Part shown: in pieces, positions 1 through 8,888 of the stretch
Layout: every line of letters starts with the position of its first letter
Numbering within the stretch: position 1 is the first letter of the stretch
Assembly (NCBI GenBank): GCA_937891085.1
Contig: CALAEY010000002.1
Span: 1-51,105 of the forward strand
Reading direction: 5' to 3'
Length of the DNA: 51,105 nucleotides
Origin: an uncultured Prevotellaceae bacterium
GTDB taxonomy: Bacteria > Bacteroidota > Bacteroidia > Bacteroidales > Bacteroidaceae
Notes under the pieces: generated by a model
Databases searched by the model: none
Told to the model about the DNA's origin: nothing
What the model saw: only the letters and a program-made list of their open reading frames with translations
Program-made: the position numbers and the translations under genes

Positions 1-2
1 TG

Positions 3-707
3 CAAGAATGCAAAGAGGCGGTTAAATCTGCCGGCACGCCGAAAGCAGGCCAGCCAGCAGACCCAACCCTGAGAGCCATTTTCGGTGCCATCGCCATCGG
101 AGCCACGGCTAAAGTAGCCAAGGCTCAGATCATAGAAGAGGCTACAGACAAGAAGGTGGACGGCGGCCTGGCCGACATCGTGGACAAGGAGGAGCATCCA
201 AGGAGCACCCCTCTGACCCCTCCTGGATCCCTGAGCGCAAGGAACATGAAGAACCATTGCACGGCGTGCCAGCTTTGCGTGTCGGCCTGTCCTAACGGCG
301 TGCTGCGCCCATCCACGGACCTGATGACGTTCATGCAGCCTAAGATGGCCTACGAGCGCGGCTACTGCCGCCCCGAGTGTACGGAGTGCGCCGACGTGTG
401 CCCTGCAGGCGCCATCAAGCCTATCACGAAGGAGGAGAAGAGCTCCATCCAGATCGGCCATGCCGTATGGACACGCGAGCTCTGCGTGCCTATCCGCGAC
501 GGTCAGGAGTGCGGCAACTGCTCAAGGCATTGTCCTACGAGTGCCATCACGATGGTTCCGTTGGATGCCGACGACCCAGACTCATTGAAGATACCAGTTG
601 TGAACGAGGAGATGTGCATCGGCTGCGGCACCTGCGAGGCCCTCTGCCCGAGCCGTCCGCTGAGTGCCATCTACGTAGAGGGGCATGAAGTTCACAGAAT
701 AATATAA
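3..707 (+). CDS. Polyferredoxin-type 4Fe-4S protein (5' end outside window)
   Basis: The reading frame is open from the first bases of the window to the TAA at 705-707, so only the C-terminal 234 residues are visible. Four cysteine clusters follow one another: C-x2-C-x2-C-x3-CP at 258-293, a second at about 367-405, a third around 511-537 and CIGCGTCEALCP at about 616-651. This spacing is typical of proteins that hold several [4Fe-4S] clusters and pass electrons. The next gene, an exported aldo/keto reductase with its own Fe-S domain, starts about 120 bp downstream on the same strand, so the two probably work as an electron-transfer pair. A GTG at 156 could be read as a start, but the frame continues upstream and I treat the gene as truncated by the window edge. 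The electron donor and acceptor are not evident. Confidence 0.8.
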   Translation, partial: QECKEAVKSAGTPKAGQPADPTLRAIFGAIAIGATAKVAKAQIIEEATDKKVDGGLADIVDKEEHPRSTPLTPPGSLSARNMKNHCTACQLCVSACPNGVLRPSTDLMTFMQPKMAYERGYCRPECTECADVCPAGAIKPITKEEKSSIQIGHAVWTRELCVPIRDGQECGNCSRHCPTSAITMVPLDADDPDSLKIPVVNEEMCIGCGTCEALCPSRPLSAIYVEGHEVHRII

Positions 708-710
708 TCC

Positions 711-811
711 ATTGAGCATTGAACATTGAACATTAACTATGCAGGGTGAAACCATCCGGATGGAAAATGGCGAAGCCATAATGTTCAATGCTCAATGTTC
801 AATGTTCAATA
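711..811. repeat. Inverted pair of short tandem repeats in the ferredoxin-AKR junction
   Basis: A 17-nt segment at 711-727 (ATTGAGCATTGAACATT) is perfectly inverted at 780-796, and each copy continues into further TTCAATG/CATTGAA units. The arms are about 52 nt apart, so the leader of the aldo/keto reductase transcript could fold into a long hairpin. The same unit recurs at about 4000-4024 and 7287-7298. Confidence 0.75.
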
Positions 812-825
812 AAAAGAATACCGTT

Positions 826-2235
826 ATGAAAAAAATAGATAGAAGAAGTTTTCTCAAGACCTTGGGCGTGGGAGCCGCAGGAGCTGCGGTGGCCAGTTGC
901 GCACCAAAGAACTCGGCAGTTCTTGATCCTGCCGGGCGTTATACCACCCCTGTTCCCACCGACCAGATGACCTATCGCACCAATCACAACTCGGGCGACA
1001 AGGTGTCACTTTTGGGCTACGGCTGCATGCGCTGGCCGATGATTCCTAATCCTAACGGACGTGGACAAATCATTGATCAAGAACAGGTGAACAGACTGGT
1101 GGACTATGCTTTGGAGCATGGCGTGAACTACTTCGACACGTCGCCCCACTACGGACAGGGACAGTCGGAACGTGCCACGGGCACAGCCTTGGCACGTCAT
1201 CCGCGCGACAGCTATTTCATCGCTACCAAGATGTCAACTTTCCTCGACGCGAATGGCGCAGACCCCAACGTGGCCAAGGCAGGATACCACCACTCGTTTG
1301 AGGAGCTTCAGGTAGACTATCTGGACTACTACCTGATTCATGGCGCAGGAATCGGAGGATTCGGTGCTCCTGGTGTGACAGGTATGAGTGCCCTTCATGC
1401 GAAATATCTGGACAACGGCATGCACGACTTCTTGATGCAGGAGAAAGCAGCTGGCCGCATCCGCAACATGGGCTTCTCACATCATGGCGACCTGGATGTG
1501 CTGCAATACTTGTTGGAAATGCACGACAGGGGAGAGGCTCACTGGGACTTCGTTCAGATTCAGATGAACTATCAAGACTGGCACTACGCCACGGGCTGGA
1601 ACACCAATGGCGAAATCATGTACAACATGCTGGCTGAGCGCAATATCCCTATCGTCATCATGGAACCGCTGTTAGGGGGGCGACTGTCTAACCTGCCTGT
1701 TCACCTGGTGCAACGACTGAAGGAGCGCAATCCGGAGAACAGCGTGGCATCATGGGCTTTCCGCTGGGTAGGCTCTCATGAGCATGTGCTGAGCGTGCTG
1801 AGCGGCATGACCTACATGGAGAATCTGGAGGACAATGTGCGTTCATTCGCGCCGCTGGTGCCGCTTACCGATGAGGAGAACGACTTCCTGGAGGAAACGG
1901 CTAAGCTGCTCATCACTTATCCGATCATACAATGCAACAACTGCCAGTATTGCATGCCTTGCCCTTATGGGCTCGACATCCCTGCCACGCTGCTGCATTA
2001 TAATAAATGTGTGAACGAGGGCAACCTGCCCGAGAGCCAGGGCGACCCAGAGTACCGAAAGATGCGCCGCGCCTTCCTCGTTGGCTACGACCGCTCTGTG
2101 CCTAAGCTCCGTCAGGCCAGCCATTGCACGGGCTGCAACCAGTGCTCGCCTAACTGTCCGCAGCGCATCAATATCCCACAAGAGTTGGAGCGCATAGACA
2201 AGTTCGTGGAAGCTCTGAAACAGAATACGCTTTAA
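826..2235 (+). CDS. Tat-exported aldo/keto reductase with C-terminal 4Fe-4S domain
   Basis: This is a 469-residue oxidoreductase. The start at 826 is preferred over an in-frame ATG at 739 because it puts a twin-arginine signal (RRSFLK, Arg6-Arg7) at the N-terminus, followed by VASC with Cys25 as a possible lipidation site; the 739 start would translate the repeat hairpin. The aldo/keto reductase tetrad can be assigned as Asp104 and Tyr109 (FDTSPHY), Lys135 (ATKM) and His172 (YLIHG). The C-terminal part carries two ferredoxin clusters, beginning at Cys370 (CNNCQYCMPCP) and Cys434 (CTGCNQCSPNCP). Tat export fits a protein that folds around cofactors in the cytoplasm. The preceding polyferredoxin is a likely redox partner. 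The substrate is unknown. Confidence 0.88.
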   Translation: MKKIDRRSFLKTLGVGAAGAAVASCAPKNSAVLDPAGRYTTPVPTDQMTYRTNHNSGDKVSLLGYGCMRWPMIPNPNGRGQIIDQEQVNRLVDYALEHGVNYFDTSPHYGQGQSERATGTALARHPRDSYFIATKMSTFLDANGADPNVAKAGYHHSFEELQVDYLDYYLIHGAGIGGFGAPGVTGMSALHAKYLDNGMHDFLMQEKAAGRIRNMGFSHHGDLDVLQYLLEMHDRGEAHWDFVQIQMNYQDWHYATGWNTNGEIMYNMLAERNIPIVIMEPLLGGRLSNLPVHLVQRLKERNPENSVASWAFRWVGSHEHVLSVLSGMTYMENLEDNVRSFAPLVPLTDEENDFLEETAKLLITYPIIQCNNCQYCMPCPYGLDIPATLLHYNKCVNEGNLPESQGDPEYRKMRRAFLVGYDRSVPKLRQASHCTGCNQCSPNCPQRINIPQELERIDKFVEALKQNTL

Positions 2236-2331
2236 AATGATATGTGGTTAGTAGTTTGGAGAGGGGGCATCTTTTCGGAGGTGCTCCCTCTTTTTTCAGT
2301 ATTTTGGATAAAATCTTCCGTGATAAGTATA

Positions 2332-2362
2332 ATTGCAGAAGTCAGAAATTGTGCTATCTTTG
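2332..2362 (+). promoter_or_regulatory. Bacteroidetes-type promoter of the AraC regulator
   Basis: ATTG at 2332-2335 and TATCTTTG at 2355-2362 are separated by exactly 19 nt, matching the Bacteroidetes -33/-7 consensus. The first ATG after it is at 2388. Confidence 0.75.
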
Positions 2363-2387
2363 CATCAGAAAAAATAATGCTCAAGTT

Positions 2388-3296
2388 ATGAAACATTTTG
2401 CTACTATCACGGAGTTTGACGATATGCTGGGCGTAGAGACCCTGCATCCACTGGCCAGCGTGGTGAATCTGGACGAAGCCAAGCCCATGCATCACATGCG
2501 ACATACCAACGGCTTCTACTCCGTGATGCTGAAGGACGAGAAGTTCTGCGATGTGGTCTATGGGCGCTCGCACTACGACTATCAGAAAGGCTCCGTGGTC
2601 TGCACGGCTCCTGGGCAGGTCATCGGCATAGAACCTGTGGCCACAGAGGGGCAGGACTTTACCGGAACCTTCCAGCCTGTGGGCTATGGCCTGTTCTTCC
2701 ACATGGACCTGCTGCGTGGCACAGAGCTGGGCCGACGGATGAAGGAGTACACCTTCTTCTCCTACAATGCCAACGAGGCGCTGCACCTCTCTGAGCGTGA
2801 AAGGCAAGTGTTCATGCTCTGTCTGGAGAACATCCGGGAAGAGCTGGAAAACCATATCGACCGCCTCAGCCGCCGACTGATCACCTCAAACATCGAGATC
2901 CTGCTCGACCAGCTGCTGCGCTTCTACGAGCGCCAGTTCATCACCCGTGAGATAGTCAATCACGACCTGCTGGCTAAGTTTGAGTCGCTGCTCGACCATT
3001 ACTTCGACAACCATTTTGCTGCTGAACATGGTCTGCCCACGGTGAAGTATTTCGCCAGCGAGCTTTGCCTCTCAGCCAACTACTTCGGTGACCTGCTGAA
3101 GAAGGAGACGGGCAAGTCGCCCAAGGAAGTCATCAACCTCCGCGTGCTCGATGAGGTGAAGAACCGCCTCTTGGACGACACGAAGAGCATCACTCAGGTG
3201 TCAGAAGAACTGGGCTTCCAGTACCCACAGCACCTCACCAAGTTCTTCAAGAAAGAAACAGGTATGACGCCGAACGAATATCGAAAAGTAAGTTGA
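2388..3296 (+). CDS. AraC-family transcriptional regulator
   Basis: The protein has 302 residues. The start at 2388 lies 25 nt after a well-formed promoter; the longer frame beginning at 2244 would start upstream of that promoter and is rejected. The C-terminal ~90 residues hold the double helix-turn-helix of the AraC family: a first helix pair around SELCLSANYFGDLLKKETG, and a second ending in the family signature GFQYPQHLTKFFKKETGMTPNEYR. The N-terminal ~200 residues would be a cupin-like sensor, with no ligand recognisable by eye. It sits between the exported reductase and a flavodoxin/SDR pair, so it probably controls this redox group. The flavodoxin gene begins 3 bp after its stop, suggesting one transcript. 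Confidence 0.88.
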   Translation: MKHFATITEFDDMLGVETLHPLASVVNLDEAKPMHHMRHTNGFYSVMLKDEKFCDVVYGRSHYDYQKGSVVCTAPGQVIGIEPVATEGQDFTGTFQPVGYGLFFHMDLLRGTELGRRMKEYTFFSYNANEALHLSERERQVFMLCLENIREELENHIDRLSRRLITSNIEILLDQLLRFYERQFITREIVNHDLLAKFESLLDHYFDNHFAAEHGLPTVKYFASELCLSANYFGDLLKKETGKSPKEVINLRVLDEVKNRLLDDTKSITQVSEELGFQYPQHLTKFFKKETGMTPNEYRKVS

Positions 3297-3299
3297 TAT

Positions 3300-3929
3300 A
3301 TGAAAGGTTTATTCTTAGCCGCCCTGACGCTGCTCGCCTCTGTCTCTTGCAGCGCTGGCGGAGGCTCAAAACAGATCAATGAAGAGACAAAAACAAATAA
3401 TACTACAGAAATGAAAGCAAACGGGAAAGCATTGGTAATTTTCTTCTCACATGCAGGTGAGAACTACAGCGTAGGAAACATTGAAGTGGGCAACACCAAG
3501 ATCGTTGCCGATTACATCGTCGAGCAGACTGGTGCAGATGTGTTTGAGATTGTGGCCGAGAAGAGCTACGACATGCCTTACAATCAGCTCATTAAGTTGG
3601 CACAAGAAGAGGAGCGGAAAGGTGAGTTCCCAGCCTACAAGGGTCAGGTGCCAGACCTCTCACAGTATGACACCATCTTCATCGGCGGTCCTATCTGGTG
3701 GGGCACCTATCCACGCGTGATGTTCACCTTCTTCCGCGACAACGACCTCAATGGCAAGACCATCATTCCATTCACTACCCATGAGGGCAGCGGTCTGGGC
3801 AATGTGGTGAGCGATGTCAAGAAGGCTTATCCAAATGCCACCATCACCGGCCAGTTCTCCATCGCCGGCCATAGTGTCCGCAGCGGTAAGGCCACGGTTC
3901 AGCGTTGGCTGAAAGGATTAGGGTATTAA
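3300..3929 (+). CDS. Flavodoxin-family protein with lipoprotein-like signal
   Basis: This 209-residue protein begins with a hydrophobic signal (residues 1-16) and a cysteine at 17 (SVSC), so it may be an exported lipoprotein; an internal ATG at residue 38 would give a cytoplasmic form. The flavodoxin fold is supported by the FMN phosphate-binding segment FFSHAGENYSVGN (about 48-60), the aromatic FMN loop GGPIWWGTYPRVM, and the late THEGSGLG segment. Proteins of this kind bind FMN and carry electrons or reduce quinones. It follows the AraC regulator after 3 bp and precedes an SDR oxidoreductase, which suggests a stress- or electrophile-responsive redox operon; that role is inferred. Confidence 0.85.
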   Translation: MKGLFLAALTLLASVSCSAGGGSKQINEETKTNNTTEMKANGKALVIFFSHAGENYSVGNIEVGNTKIVADYIVEQTGADVFEIVAEKSYDMPYNQLIKLAQEEERKGEFPAYKGQVPDLSQYDTIFIGGPIWWGTYPRVMFTFFRDNDLNGKTIIPFTTHEGSGLGNVVSDVKKAYPNATITGQFSIAGHSVRSGKATVQRWLKGLGY

Positions 3930-3930
3930 T

Positions 3931-4025
3931 TCACAATTGACAATTCACAATTGACAATTTTTTAATACAAGTTTCGCTGGTGGTGCCGTAGGCATCTTAA
4001 ATGTTCAATGCTCAATGTTCAATAA
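3931..4025. repeat. Two short tandem-repeat blocks between flavodoxin and SDR genes
   Basis: Positions 3931-3963 consist of alternating TTCACAA and TTGACAA heptamers ending in a T run. Positions 4000-4024 carry the TTCAATG unit also seen at 711-811. Together they fill most of the 120-bp gap. Confidence 0.7.
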
Positions 4026-4049
4026 AAAATATTTTTAAATTATAAATTT

Positions 4050-4880
4050 ATGAAAGTTGCTGTTTTAGTAGGAGCCGGCTCTATCGGTCAGGCTATTATC
4101 CGCCGAGTGGCGATGGGCATGCATGTGGTGCTGGCCGACTATAGTCTGGCCAATGCCGAGCAGGCAGCCAAGACCTTGGAGAACGCTGGTTATCAGTGCT
4201 CTACCATCAAGTGCGATTTGGGTTCTAAAGAAGATATCCTGAATTTGGTGCAGTTCGCCACCAGCAAGGGCGAGGTAATGTATCTGGTCAATGCCGCAGG
4301 CGTTTCCCCTTCACAAGCCCCCGTGCACCACATCCTGCAAGTTGACCTCTACGGCACCTCCGTGCTGCTGGAGGAGTTCGGTAAAGTGATAGCCGAGGGT
4401 GGTAGTGGCGTGATCATCTCCTCACAGAGCGGACACCGCCTGCCAGCCCTACCACAGGAGCAGAACGATGCCCTCGCCATGACCCCGTGCGATGAGCTTC
4501 TGGAGCTCCCGTTCCTGAAGGCCATCACCGACACCCTGAAAGCCTACCAATACAGCAAGCGCTGCAATGTGCTGCGCGTGATGTACGAGGCCACCCGTTG
4601 GGGCCGTCGCGGAGCCACCATCAACAGCATCTCTCCGGGCATCATCATCACCCCGCTGGCCAATGACGAGCTGCACGGCCCTCGCAAGGACGGCTATCTG
4701 CGCATGATAGAGGCCTCTCCAGCCCGCCGTGCAGGTACGCCTGATGAGGTAGGGGAGCTCGCAGAGTTCCTTATGTCCAAGCGCGGTCGCTTCATCACTG
4801 GTGCTGATATCCTCATCGACGGAGGCACCACCGCCAGCTATTGGTATGGCGACCTGCAGTATCTTAAGACCACCCATTGA
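4050..4880 (+). CDS. Short-chain dehydrogenase/reductase (SDR)
   Basis: The protein has 276 residues and a Rossmann fold. The nucleotide-binding glycine motif GAGSIG lies at residues 8-13, the NAAG element of classical SDRs follows in the middle, and the catalytic YxxxK is Tyr166-Lys170 (YQYSK). The C-terminal GRFITGADILIDGG is the standard SDR ending. A stretch between the NAAG element and YxxxK (about residues 110-165) is longer than usual and may form a substrate lid. It is the last gene of the redox group, followed by a strong hairpin terminator. Substrate and direction of reaction are not predictable from sequence. Confidence 0.88.
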   Translation: MKVAVLVGAGSIGQAIIRRVAMGMHVVLADYSLANAEQAAKTLENAGYQCSTIKCDLGSKEDILNLVQFATSKGEVMYLVNAAGVSPSQAPVHHILQVDLYGTSVLLEEFGKVIAEGGSGVIISSQSGHRLPALPQEQNDALAMTPCDELLELPFLKAITDTLKAYQYSKRCNVLRVMYEATRWGRRGATINSISPGIIITPLANDELHGPRKDGYLRMIEASPARRAGTPDEVGELAEFLMSKRGRFITGADILIDGGTTASYWYGDLQYLKTTH

Positions 4881-4898
4881 TTCTATGAACTGTATTTT

Positions 4899-4934
4899 CC
4901 CCACTTTTCCGCTTACTCGGAGGAGTGGGGATTT
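4899..4934 (+). terminator. Rho-independent terminator after the SDR gene
   Basis: CCCCACT at 4899-4905 pairs with AGTGGGG at 4924-4930, with further CCG/CGG pairing inside, and is followed by ATTTTCC. Confidence 0.7.
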
Positions 4935-5029
4935 TCCGTAATTATGATAAGTCTGTCCGTAGGAAATATAAGCATCCATTGCCCGAAGTGCCGTACCTTT
5001 GCAACATCAGAAATATTAACGATTTTGCA

Positions 5030-7282
5030 ATGATGACAAACTTCAAAACCACAGTTATCACCTTGGCAGCAGGCTTGTTGGCTGCCAGTGCGCTGAAAGC
5101 GCAGAACACCCCTAACGACAGCATACAGGAAGGCCGTCGCAGTAATCAGAATGTGATGCTCAATGCCTCTTCTGCCACCGTGCCCCGCACCATCTCCCTG
5201 GGCATCCCCAGCAGCGGCTCCGCCATCTTCGAAGATGGGCTGCCTGTTTCATTCTACTTGGGATTCTTCCCGGGCCACTGGTCTTGGCACAACGGACTGA
5301 ATACCGAGTCCATGTCGCTCTCCACCCTCGATGAGAGTGCCTTGCGCGTGGGCATCATCGGCTACTTCCCCAGCACCACTTCCAAGGTGACTGCCGACCG
5401 TCTGAGCGGTGGGGCCAACTACTCCGTCAACATCTACGGCCAGCATCAGCTCGACCTCAATGTGGGGGCTCCGCTGGGGCATGGCTGGGGCTTCAACCTC
5501 AACACCTACCAGAACTTCGACCGCAGCTCCAACCATCTGGATATGAGCTACCTCACCGAGCGCATCCAGTTCTACAAGGCTGCTCTCTCCAAGACCTTTG
5601 CTGAGGGTAGGGGACGCGCCTCACTCACCTATAACTATATGAGTACCATGACCGTGAGCGACAATAACGGTCCGTTCATCTTCGTGGGCGATGGCAGCGT
5701 GAGGCCGTTTGAAGATTTCGACTTGGGGCACGACCAGTATCTGCCCAACCTTACAGGCTACCATTACATAGACCCGAAAGACGGACAGACGAAGTCGAGA
5801 AACATGACCGACGACGGCCTTACCCGCTCGCACATGGCCACCTTCAACCTCACTTACCGCTTCAACAATGGCAATGAGCTGGACTTCCGCTCCCGCCTCA
5901 AGACCATACACACCGATGTGTCTAACCTCATGCTCACCTCCATCAGCAAGGTAGGAGCCACAGACGGCTATACCTATACAGACGGAACTCCTTTTGCCGG
6001 CAATGTACAGGGCCGACTCTACAGCAACTACGACACCACCGACAGCGACTGGATGAATACCGCCGAGCTGCGCGGAAAGAACGAGCATCACGACTGGTTC
6101 GTGGCAGCCGATGCATGGTTCGACCATACCAGCCAGAGCACCTTCACGGGCAACTTCGCCCATGAGGCCAAGAAAGACCCTAAGCAGCTCTACTACAATG
6201 GTCAGGACTACTGGGTGTTCAATACAGGCTCCAACTACTTCAACGGCAACGAGACCAAGCTGGCCATCTATGCCCGTGACCAGTGGAAGCCTACCCAGCG
6301 CCTCACCCTCACGGGCGGTCTGCGCTTGGAGTATATGAATGTCACTGGCAAGGCAGCCAACAATGTAGGCGATGCCACCAACAACAGCCGTACGCCCAAC
6401 TGGAGCCTGCTCACCCCAGGCGTAGTGAAGAACCGCATCAGCGAGAACTGGCTCAACACCGCAGCCACCTTCACCGCCTACTACCGCCTCACTCCTGGCT
6501 TCGCCCTGCAGGCCGATGCTTTGGCCACCTACCGCCGCCCAGAGATCACGGAATATGGCACCGCCATGTCGCCCGTCACCGATGTGAAGAGCAACTACAT
6601 GTTCCGTGCCGGCATCAACTATCGCAACTCCTGGATCGATGCCCAGTCATTGCTCACCTACTTGGTGCAGAAGAACGACTTCGTCAACTCCCTCTGGACA
6701 CACACCCTCACCAAGGCAGTAGGCGGCTATCCAGAAGGCTATCAAGAGACTGTCTATATCCCGTCGTTCTACAATATCGATGCCTTCGGATGGACCACCG
6801 ATGTGGTGCTTACCCCGTTCCGTGGCTTCTCCTTCCATGGCCTGATTAACCTGCGTGCCCCGCGCTACCGCGACTATAAGTTCGAGCCTGTGTTCAGCGA
6901 TGGCTACAGCGAGACCTACGACTTCAGCGACAAGAAGGTAACGGGCATCAGCAGCGTGGAGATAGAGCTGGAGCCCAGCTACACCATAGACAAGTGGCGC
7001 ATCTGGGCCAGTGCCCGCTACTATAGCCGCCAGTACATCAATCGTACCAACACGCTCTACTTCAATCCCCGCTGGGAGACCTTCGGTGGCGTGGACTATA
7101 ACATGAGCCGTGCCGTGTCATTCGGTGTGAGCGTGATCAACTTCCTCAACCAGAAGGGAGCCAGCGCCGGCATTCAGGCTGCCAGCCTTGCCACCGATGC
7201 CTCTAAGTTCCAGAACTACCTCACCTCGGGCACCTATATCCGTCCCTTCACGGTGGAGTTCTCTACACGCGTTAGATTTTAA
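5030..7282 (+). CDS. TonB-dependent receptor-like outer membrane protein
   Basis: A 750-residue protein with a cleavable signal peptide ending near ALKAQ (about residue 25). The start at 5030 follows a TACCTTTG element at 4994-5001; the longer frame from 4925 would begin inside the terminator of the preceding gene. A short plug-like region (SSGSAIFEDGLPVSF and what follows, residues about 55-150) leads into a long beta-barrel rich in alternating aromatic strands, ending in Phe (STRVRF), as in outer membrane beta-barrel proteins. It lacks the N-terminal CarboxypepD_reg/SusC-like extension and has no SusD partner beside it, so it is probably a stand-alone receptor. The ligand is unknown. Confidence 0.8.
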   Translation: MMTNFKTTVITLAAGLLAASALKAQNTPNDSIQEGRRSNQNVMLNASSATVPRTISLGIPSSGSAIFEDGLPVSFYLGFFPGHWSWHNGLNTESMSLSTLDESALRVGIIGYFPSTTSKVTADRLSGGANYSVNIYGQHQLDLNVGAPLGHGWGFNLNTYQNFDRSSNHLDMSYLTERIQFYKAALSKTFAEGRGRASLTYNYMSTMTVSDNNGPFIFVGDGSVRPFEDFDLGHDQYLPNLTGYHYIDPKDGQTKSRNMTDDGLTRSHMATFNLTYRFNNGNELDFRSRLKTIHTDVSNLMLTSISKVGATDGYTYTDGTPFAGNVQGRLYSNYDTTDSDWMNTAELRGKNEHHDWFVAADAWFDHTSQSTFTGNFAHEAKKDPKQLYYNGQDYWVFNTGSNYFNGNETKLAIYARDQWKPTQRLTLTGGLRLEYMNVTGKAANNVGDATNNSRTPNWSLLTPGVVKNRISENWLNTAATFTAYYRLTPGFALQADALATYRRPEITEYGTAMSPVTDVKSNYMFRAGINYRNSWIDAQSLLTYLVQKNDFVNSLWTHTLTKAVGGYPEGYQETVYIPSFYNIDAFGWTTDVVLTPFRGFSFHGLINLRAPRYRDYKFEPVFSDGYSETYDFSDKKVTGISSVEIELEPSYTIDKWRIWASARYYSRQYINRTNTLYFNPRWETFGGVDYNMSRAVSFGVSVINFLNQKGASAGIQAASLATDASKFQNYLTSGTYIRPFTVEFSTRVRF

Positions 7283-7329
7283 GCACAATGTTCAATGAAA
7301 AACAATTTTCAATTCTCAATTTCATTCTC

Positions 7330-7337
7330 TATCTTTG
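7330..7337 (+). promoter_or_regulatory. -7 element TATCTTTG of the glycerate kinase gene
   Basis: TATCTTTG lies 24 nt before the ATG at 7361. The -33 box is poor (TTTC at 7307-7310). Confidence 0.55.
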
Positions 7338-7360
7338 TGCACATATAAGAGCACAGAGAG

Positions 7361-8422
7361 ATGAAAGTAGTCATAGCCATAGATTCCTTCAAGGGATGCC
7401 TGACCTCCGCAGAAGCAGGTGCAGCCGCCGCTGAGGGCGTGCGGAGCGTCTGTCCAGATGCCGATATCCATCAAGTGCTGGTGAGCGATGGGGGCGAGGG
7501 GTTTAGGGCTGCTTTCCAAGCTGCCATAGGCGGAGAGGTGATAGAAGTGCCTGTGCTTGACCCGCTGCGACGACCCATCACAGCGCACTACCTGCTCACG
7601 CCCGATTCCCTGGCCGTGATAGAGATGGCCGAAGCCAGCGGACTCACCCTGCTGAAGCCCGAGGAGCGAGACCCCCTGAATGCCGATACCTACGGCACGG
7701 GGCAGTTGGTGGCCGATGCCGTGAAGCGCGGTGCCCGCCACATCATCGTGGGTCTGGGCGGCAGTGCTACCAGCGATGCCGGTGTGGGCATGATCTACGC
7801 CCTGCAAGACGCTTTCGGAACCGATGTCCGTTGGGAAGATATCGAGGTGCTGAAACGTGTGCGTTTCACCATCGCCACCGACGTGAAGAATCCGCTCTTC
7901 GGCGAGCAAGGCGCGGCCCATGTGTTCGGTCCCCAGAAAGGTGCCACTCCTGAGATGGTAGAAACGCTCGACCGGCGTGCCAAGGCATTCGCCGAGTACT
8001 CCGCCCTCTACTTCGATGCCGACCACTCCTCAGACGAGGGGGCAGGGGCAGCGGGAGGCCTGGGCTATGCCTTCCTGCAATACCTCGGTGCCGACTGCCA
8101 GCCTGGCATAGACCTCCTGCTGCAGACCATTGGCTTTGAGGCGCTGACCAGCGATGCCGACCTAGTCATCACGGGTGAGGGCGCAGCCGACCGTCAGACG
8201 CTCATGGGCAAGCTCCCCGTGGGCATCCTCCACCATGCAGGCAAAGCGCCCGTCTGCCTCATAGCAGGGCGCATCTCCTGCCGTGAGGCACTGCTCCAAG
8301 TAGGCTTCCATGAGGTGGCTTGCATCAATCCTCCAGGCACTCCGTTGGAAGAAGCCATGCGTCCCGAGGTGGCACAGCGGCATATTCAGGAGACCGTGGT
8401 CAGAATGCTAACAACCAATTAA
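7361..8422 (+). CDS. glxK: Glycerate kinase
   Basis: The 353-residue protein matches the GlxK/GarK glycerate kinase family over its whole length. The N-terminal MKVVIAIDSFKGCLTS, the DGGEGF motif, the LGGSATSDAGVGM segment and the C-terminal ITGEGAADRQTLMGKLPVG block are all hallmarks of that family, which phosphorylates D-glycerate to 2-phosphoglycerate with ATP in the cytoplasm. Length is slightly shorter than the usual ~375-380. No other glyoxylate or galactarate pathway gene is visible nearby. A broken SGNH hydrolase gene follows after 9 bp. Confidence 0.93.
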   Translation: MKVVIAIDSFKGCLTSAEAGAAAAEGVRSVCPDADIHQVLVSDGGEGFRAAFQAAIGGEVIEVPVLDPLRRPITAHYLLTPDSLAVIEMAEASGLTLLKPEERDPLNADTYGTGQLVADAVKRGARHIIVGLGGSATSDAGVGMIYALQDAFGTDVRWEDIEVLKRVRFTIATDVKNPLFGEQGAAHVFGPQKGATPEMVETLDRRAKAFAEYSALYFDADHSSDEGAGAAGGLGYAFLQYLGADCQPGIDLLLQTIGFEALTSDADLVITGEGAADRQTLMGKLPVGILHHAGKAPVCLIAGRISCREALLQVGFHEVACINPPGTPLEEAMRPEVAQRHIQETVVRMLTTN

Positions 8423-8431
8423 TCCATACGT

Positions 8432-8715
8432 ATGAAAAAGTTATTTTTACCTTGTTGTGTGCCCTGTTCACCATGAACCTGTGGGCACAAGACTATGAGA
8501 AGTCAGAGAATTACGGAAAGAAGATCGCCGTCTTCGGAGGGTCTTTCAGTGAGATCATCGCTTCTAACGTGACCAAGGCCTACTGGGCCGAGAAGCTGCG
8601 TCAGGGAGCACCAGGCGCCAAGATCCTCTTCTTCAGCAGTGACAACCTGCATCTGAACACCGCCGGCTACAATCACATCAAGGAGACGCAAGCTCGCTTC
8701 ATCTCTGCCAACTAA
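8432..8715 (+). pseudogene. SGNH/DUF5040-like hydrolase remnant, frameshifted and internally deleted
   Basis: The ATG at 8432 opens a frame that stops after 14 codons. Adding one T to the five-T run at 8444-8448 restores a normal signal peptide (MKKLFFTLLCALF... ending LWAQ) joined to a 94-residue product. That product has the first SGNH motif (AVFGGSFS) and the last one (SDNLHLN, Asp-x-x-His), but only about 35 residues lie between them, where a working enzyme would have well over 100. The central oxyanion motifs are gone. I read it as a decayed lipase/acylhydrolase-like gene carrying both an internal deletion and a signal-peptide frameshift. The DUF5040 assignment rests on memory of the family. 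Confidence 0.6.
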
Positions 8716-8888
8716 GAGAATCGTGAGAACGCTGCTCCATCCACACCTTGAGGCTCTAGCAACGCCTTGCAGTCAGATATCAGCAGATTCCCACGCCTGT
8801 TTTCTTCTTTCGTTCGCAAAAAACACAAACAATATTTCGTATTCGCAAATGAAAGTGCTTACTTTATGAAGTTCTTTATGTTTATCAT

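Noticed and set aside
739..825. Upstream start for the aldo/keto reductase
   Set aside because: It would translate through the inverted repeat and push the Tat signal 29 residues inward.
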